The translations under genes and the position numbers were made by a program. A model generated the notes under the pieces. That model did no database searches, was not told the DNA's origin, and worked only from the letters and a program-made list of their open reading frames with translations. DNA of 64,000 nucleotides from Ctenosaura bakeri (Eukaryota > Chordata > Lepidosauria > Squamata > Iguanidae), in NCBI GenBank assembly GCA_948474755.1, contig CAOLHI010004265.1, positions 62,001-126,000 on the forward strand, given 5' to 3'. This document shows positions 59,801 to 64,000 of the stretch, piece by piece. Position 1 is the first letter of the stretch. Every line of letters begins with the position of its first letter.

Positions 59801-60860
59801 TTATTTCCAGAGGAGTAGAAATATAAGTCTGTGGCAGTGAAAACTTCAAAGAGCATTGTGGAGTATTTTAAGACTAAAAGATGAAACGCTGTTTATTTAA
59901 GGTACTGCTTTGTCCTTCACAAATGTAGATTGAATACACATGGGTGAAGAGGAACAAATACCTATAGCAGATATCCAGAGGGAAAGCAATATTCGTTTGT
60001 TGCAACAAAAACAATAGAATGTCCTTTGTAAAATGAGATTTCTATTATTTGAGGCCTGGAAAACTTTTGTTTTTTAATATAAACTAAACGAGGCACTCAA
60101 AAATCCTGTATTTTGGCATGCGGGCCCTTCATAAAGACAGCAATGGGGGCATCATGTAATTGATGAATGTGAACAATATGTTAATTTTATGGGGAAACAT
60201 ACAGCCAGAGCCAGCATGGTGTAGTGATTTGAGCATTGGGCAACAACTCTGCTGACCAGGGTTTATATCAATCAATGATTCATTTCATATTTAAGTGGAA
60301 GGCAAACTTGTTAATAGCTACTTCCTGATTGTTATCCTTTCATGTCATGAATCTTGGCTGTCCCTTACTGCTGTTCAGAAAAACCTGGCAACACTATGTT
60401 GTATCTTAAAGACTAACACATTATATCCGTTTTGTAGACACTGTTAAGTAAGTTTTGTAGACACTGTTAATTTAATCAGATATTACTTCAGCTGATAGAT
60501 ATGTATATATGTACCTGCATGGGGGTGTGGAGGTCATAAACAGAAAATTAAAAGCCAAAAAGTACAGACAGAGATAAACCTCTTATCAATGCTCATTTAT
60601 GAGACCACAGCTGAATGGTAACATACATATCATTGACTTAATAAGCTGATTAACACATATTTAACATGATTAACACATGTAGATTGAATACATGCTCAGC
60701 TGTTTTGTTTTGAAAACTGTCTTTGAATTTTTTTTCCCCCAGGAATGTTCACTCTGAGGTCAGCAACAGAGTCTACAAGAGTGATGTGTTTCCTTGAGTG
60801 TGTCCCCGCCACCCCAAGCTGGAATCTGAGTCTGCCTTAGGATCTTGTTTCTGTGTCTTT
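59801..60860. other. Mostly unassigned intergenic DNA
   Basis: 60201-60262 is the head of a Sauria-type SINE (CCAGCATGGTGTAGTGATTT). No exon seen. Confidence 0.5.
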
Positions 60861-61344
60861 GGCCCTTTTCACACTCGGGAGGAGAAATGGGGGAAGCCAT
60901 GCTAAAACGGGGCTTACCTCACTCCGTCGCAGCGTGGAGCAGCGCAAGTTCGCTGCTCCACACTCGTCAGGCGTTCCGCAGCGTCCGCAGCGTTGGGCAG
61001 CGCCCAAAATGGCGGCTTTCGACTGGCAGAGGCTCTCCACCAATCGGAGAACCTTGCCAGCTGGAAATCCTGCCCCCACCCGATCTGCAGGCATGCCCTT
61101 ACGTGCGCCTGCAAATCCACACAGGCGCTGCAACGGGGCTGGATGGGGCTGCACGCCCCGCGCTTTTGAAAACCACTTGAAAAGTGGTTTTCAAAAGCAT
61201 AGGCGCTGGCACTTCTGGTCCCCCTAGCATGGATTGGGGTGTGGAACTACACAAAAGTAGTCCGCCCCAATCCACGTTATGGTGTAGACAACCTCCGTCA
61301 GAGGTTGCTCTACACCATTTTTTAAACCCCGTGTAAAAAAGGCC
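60861..61344. mobile_element. GC-rich multi-hairpin MITE, TTT target duplication
   Basis: Ends GGCCCTTTTCACAC and GTGTAAAAAAGGCC; TTT on both sides (60858-60860, 61345-61347). Inner hairpins include AAACCACTTGAAAAGTGGTT (near 61169) and AGTGGTTTTC partners. Uninterrupted copy of the 46507 family; overlapping GC-rich frames on both strands are not genes. Confidence 0.82.
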
Positions 61345-61369
61345 TTTGTTTCTGTTGTAAAGTCTGTTC

Positions 61370-62330
61370 TTGCTGTTGATTTTTTAGATTGGACGGTTGT
61401 CCGTAAGTAAGTACAGGTCTACCATTCAAGCCTGTGAGAAGGAAGAGTCATTGTTTAGGATGGGCCATAGATCACTGATAATAGTTTTGTGTAGTTTTAT
61501 GAGGAAAGTCTAGGTGATGACAAATGGCTTTCAGTTGCTTTCTCTTCTGGGTTTGTCCTGCAACAGGGCCTGGGCGCTCTAGTCTGAGAAGTTCCTGATT
61601 TTAAATCCTTGTCTTTTGGGCCCACATTGATGCCATTGTATCATAGAGTAATGCCACAGTCAATTGATTTTGTGGTAGTTTTTGGGTGGAAGTTGGAAGC
61701 ATGTAAGTGTTTAGGTTGCAAATATGAGGTGATGATTGTATTCCATTGTGCAATTGCAGTGTCTAGAATGTGAATTTAGTGCATTAACAAGGCTAAGGCT
61801 CAGGTTGACAGAGACGTAGATGTTCTTGATGTCTTGGTGGAAGCCAGATCCTCTTGACCATGAGTCCAGATAATTAATATCATCAATGAATCACAGGTAG
61901 AGAAGAAGCTTTTGTGGATATAGAGCTGAGATAGCACTGTTCCATTATCAGCCATGAAAAACTGACAGACTGTGAGGTAGGCCTTGCATCTACTCATGGC
62001 AGTGGCACAGAACTGCATATATGATGTGTTCTCTCTGACTCTTAAGTTATTGTGGATAAGTACAAAAATGAAAGTATTTAGATATGCTGTAGCATCTTTG
62101 GCAGTGATAATTCTGATGATTCATTATCTTTTTGAGGGGTGCTTGTGTAAAGTGACTCAACAGGCTTGGTCGCTCAGGTGCTGTTTTCTAGGAGACTGTC
62201 AATAAATTGTAGCTTCCTCAGGGAGTCAGTGGTATTTCTCATGTAACTTGGTACTATTGGTGGCATCTGGTCTGTGAATGGAGTCCACGTAACCAGCCTA
62301 CCCCCACTGGGGTATCAGAGACTGAAATTA
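61370..62330 (-). pseudogene. Penelope-like element, reverse transcriptase remnant
   Basis: Read right to left with several frameshifts and stops. Order of recognisable blocks: PSYMRNTTDSLRKL (start of the reverse transcriptase body), then DSLMILIIWTHGQEDLASTK, which aligns with the catalytic region DDILIIWTHGEEDL-type of amniote Penelope-like elements with the second aspartate position changed, then frames with HASNFHPKTTTKSI. Penelope-like reverse transcriptases are normally joined to a GIY-YIG endonuclease, which is not seen here. The copy is dead. Sequence at 62900-63030 may be its continuation beyond the MITE. Confidence 0.72.
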
Positions 62331-62899
62331 ACTACAGCCAGCCCTCCGCCTTTGCAAGTTTAACTGTCACAGATCTTATTATTTTGTAAAAAGGTGAAAG
62401 ATTTATGCGATCTGAAGAGAAACCAAAGTATGAGTTTCAACCAGAGTTGTGAGTTTCTCCAACCCCTGCCCCCTCACCTCAAGTGCTTCTTTTCTGGGGG
62501 AACTTTTCCTTTCAGCAGCTTCAATCAGACCATGTTTCCTTTTAAAAACCTGCCTATGGTCCTCCTCTTCCTCTGCCAGCTGCTGGCTGGCCAGCTAAGG
62601 ATGGTTCACAGCCCAATTGCTCAGCACCACATACCTTTTCCAGTGCTCCCCACACACCCAAGGAAGGAAATGGGTGTGAGAAAGGAAGTACAGGGCCACC
62701 ATGCTGTCTCATCCCTTTTCCTTTCCTCTCCCTGACCTGGTTTGGACCCTCATTGCCTGCTCTCCACGCCAGGCCTCTGCCCCCTTTCCACACCCACCCA
62801 CCCACTCACACACACACACATTTTGATATTTGCTATTTCTCCACTTTCGTAGGGGTCCTGCACCCCTAATACTCGTGAATGTGGAGGGCTGACTGCAGT
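62331..62899. mobile_element. Tigger/pogo-like MITE, TA target duplication
   Basis: Best preserved copy: ACTACAGCCAGCCCTCCGCC at left, GGAGGGCTGACTGCAGT at right, with TA on both sides (62329-62330, 62900-62901), as expected for Tc1/mariner-pogo elements. It appears to lie inside the Penelope-like element. Confidence 0.82.
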
Positions 62900-63544
62900 T
62901 ACAACTAATAGCTAAGGTATGATTGACGTTACCTTGTGATCGTAATTCAGCAAGGGATAGCTTGCCTCTTGTGGAGTAATGGTGAATTTCTAGTTATTTT
63001 TCTAATTGTAGAGGTGTGGTTATGCTACATAATGTAGAGAAAATATCTCCACTGTTCAGTGGGCTGACTCATACTTTGCAGTGAGTGTTGAGATGATGAC
63101 AAAGCAGACTGGAAGAACATGTTATTTGTATTGCAGATGCTTGTATCATTCAGAATTTTTAAATATAAGTAACAAAAAAGTCTCTGATATAAGCCAGTTT
63201 TCAGAAATGAGGAAAGAAAGAACAACTTTTTAAAAAATGTAGCCCCTGATCTAAAACTGTAACTACTTATTTTAAAAGTAATGTTCAAAGCTCTGGTGAT
63301 AATTCCAGTACCCACAGATATGGGGTACCCTCCGCATTGCCTGGTTAGGATGTTCTGGGTAGCAGTGTGGTCAAATGGCACACAGTGCAGCAAAATGATT
63401 ACACATCACTGTCTCTTCCACTCTGTGATTTCCCCTCCATTTCTTTGTGTCTCTGGCTATTTGTACAAAGGATTCTCTTTGTGCAAATTACTCCCTCATC
63501 AAACTCCCATAAAATTTCCATAAGATCACAGGGAATAAAAAAGA
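62900..63544. other. Unassigned, possibly more Penelope-like sequence
   Basis: The first 130 bases may extend the Penelope-like element on the minus strand; the rest shows nothing I can name. Confidence 0.35.
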
Positions 63545-63650
63545 GATAAAGTCTCAGGGTGTTGAAAAAGATGGTTTTATTTTTCCAAAGAGCCCAATGA
63601 ATTTTGGCCCGGAAATATTTAGTGGTCTTCTTCAAGGGCTATTAAGAGAT
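63545..63650 (-). repeat. Possible Penelope-like 3' end
   Basis: Minus strand reads CCTTGAAGAAGACCACTAAA, then CCGGGCCAAAATTCATTGGG and GGAAAAATAAAACCATC. The CTTGAAGA ... GGCC(G)AAA arrangement recalls the stem-loop ends of Penelope-like elements. 63651-64000 is unassigned. Confidence 0.35.
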
Positions 63651-64000
63651 AAAAGAAAGAATAAGGGCAATACATAAACAACAAAAATTATAAAAGGAGA
63701 CAAGTTGCAATTTGCTCTATCAATTAAGCATAAATATCTAAAATGTTTCAGCTCTAAAACTGTTTACTAACCCAGTTAAACTCATACAATAACAAAATAC
63801 AACTTACAATGTAATTCACCTGCAGGGTTTCCCAAAAGAGTGCTTTCTGAACTTATGCGTGGCAACTGATAGTTTGAAAAGTAGAAGGCACGGCATTAAA
63901 CTGTTTAATTTTTTTCAATGTGTACCAAGGAAATCTTTATTATAATAATTTCTACAACAAATGGAAAGTTAGGGAATATATGAAAACTCAGATTTTACAG

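Noticed and set aside
60837..61227. Overlapping GC-rich frames on both strands
   Set aside because: They lie entirely inside a hairpin MITE with target duplication.

Overview
The window is vertebrate nuclear DNA, almost certainly from a squamate reptile (lizard). Reasons: many tRNA-derived SINEs with a BovB-type 3' tail (Sauria-SINE type), a 5S-rRNA-derived SINE with the same kind of tail, CR1, L2-like, L1-like, BovB, DIRS-like and Penelope-like retroelement remains, Tigger/pogo-like and hAT-like MITEs, one GC-rich CpG island in AT-rich DNA, and spliced coding exons. There are no bacterial-style genes. Nearly all short ORFs are chance or belong to repeats.

The one cellular gene I can support is PPP2R5C, the B56-gamma regulatory subunit of protein phosphatase 2A, on the minus strand. 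Only its 5' end is present. Four coding exons can be placed to the base: exon 1 (42680-42712, start MPNKNKKEK, inside the CpG island at about 42400-43310), exon 2 (40274-40339), exon 3 (28985-29144), and an alternative first exon (13320-13413, start [13 protein letters not shown]) with its own CCAAT-type promoter. Exon 3 and the alternative first exon both end after the first base of a codon, so both can splice to the same downstream exon, which lies below position 1. The window therefore holds two promoters, about 29 kb apart, that give two N-terminal forms of one protein.

Layout. 1-13.3 kb is intron after the alternative first exon, with SINEs, a CR1 and MITEs. 13.3-13.6 kb is the alternative exon and promoter. 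13.6-28.9 kb is intron 3, with a DIRS-like remnant, pogo-like MITEs, L2-like ends and a large inverted repeat with two hammerhead-like motifs. 29-42.7 kb holds exons 3 to 1, an L2-like LINE with a reverse transcriptase fragment, and a SINE split by an L1-like insertion. 42.4-43.3 kb is the main promoter, flanked by long-hairpin MITEs. 43.3-64 kb is intergenic upstream DNA with several layers of nested insertions (up to three deep), a solo LTR, and a decayed Penelope-like element.

No clearly new biological system is visible. The points most worth a second look are the dual-promoter PPP2R5C layout with an exon 3 that mixes gamma-like and delta-like residues, the paired hammerhead-like motifs, the hairpin MITE families with 3-bp target duplications, and the nested insertions with readable target-site duplications.
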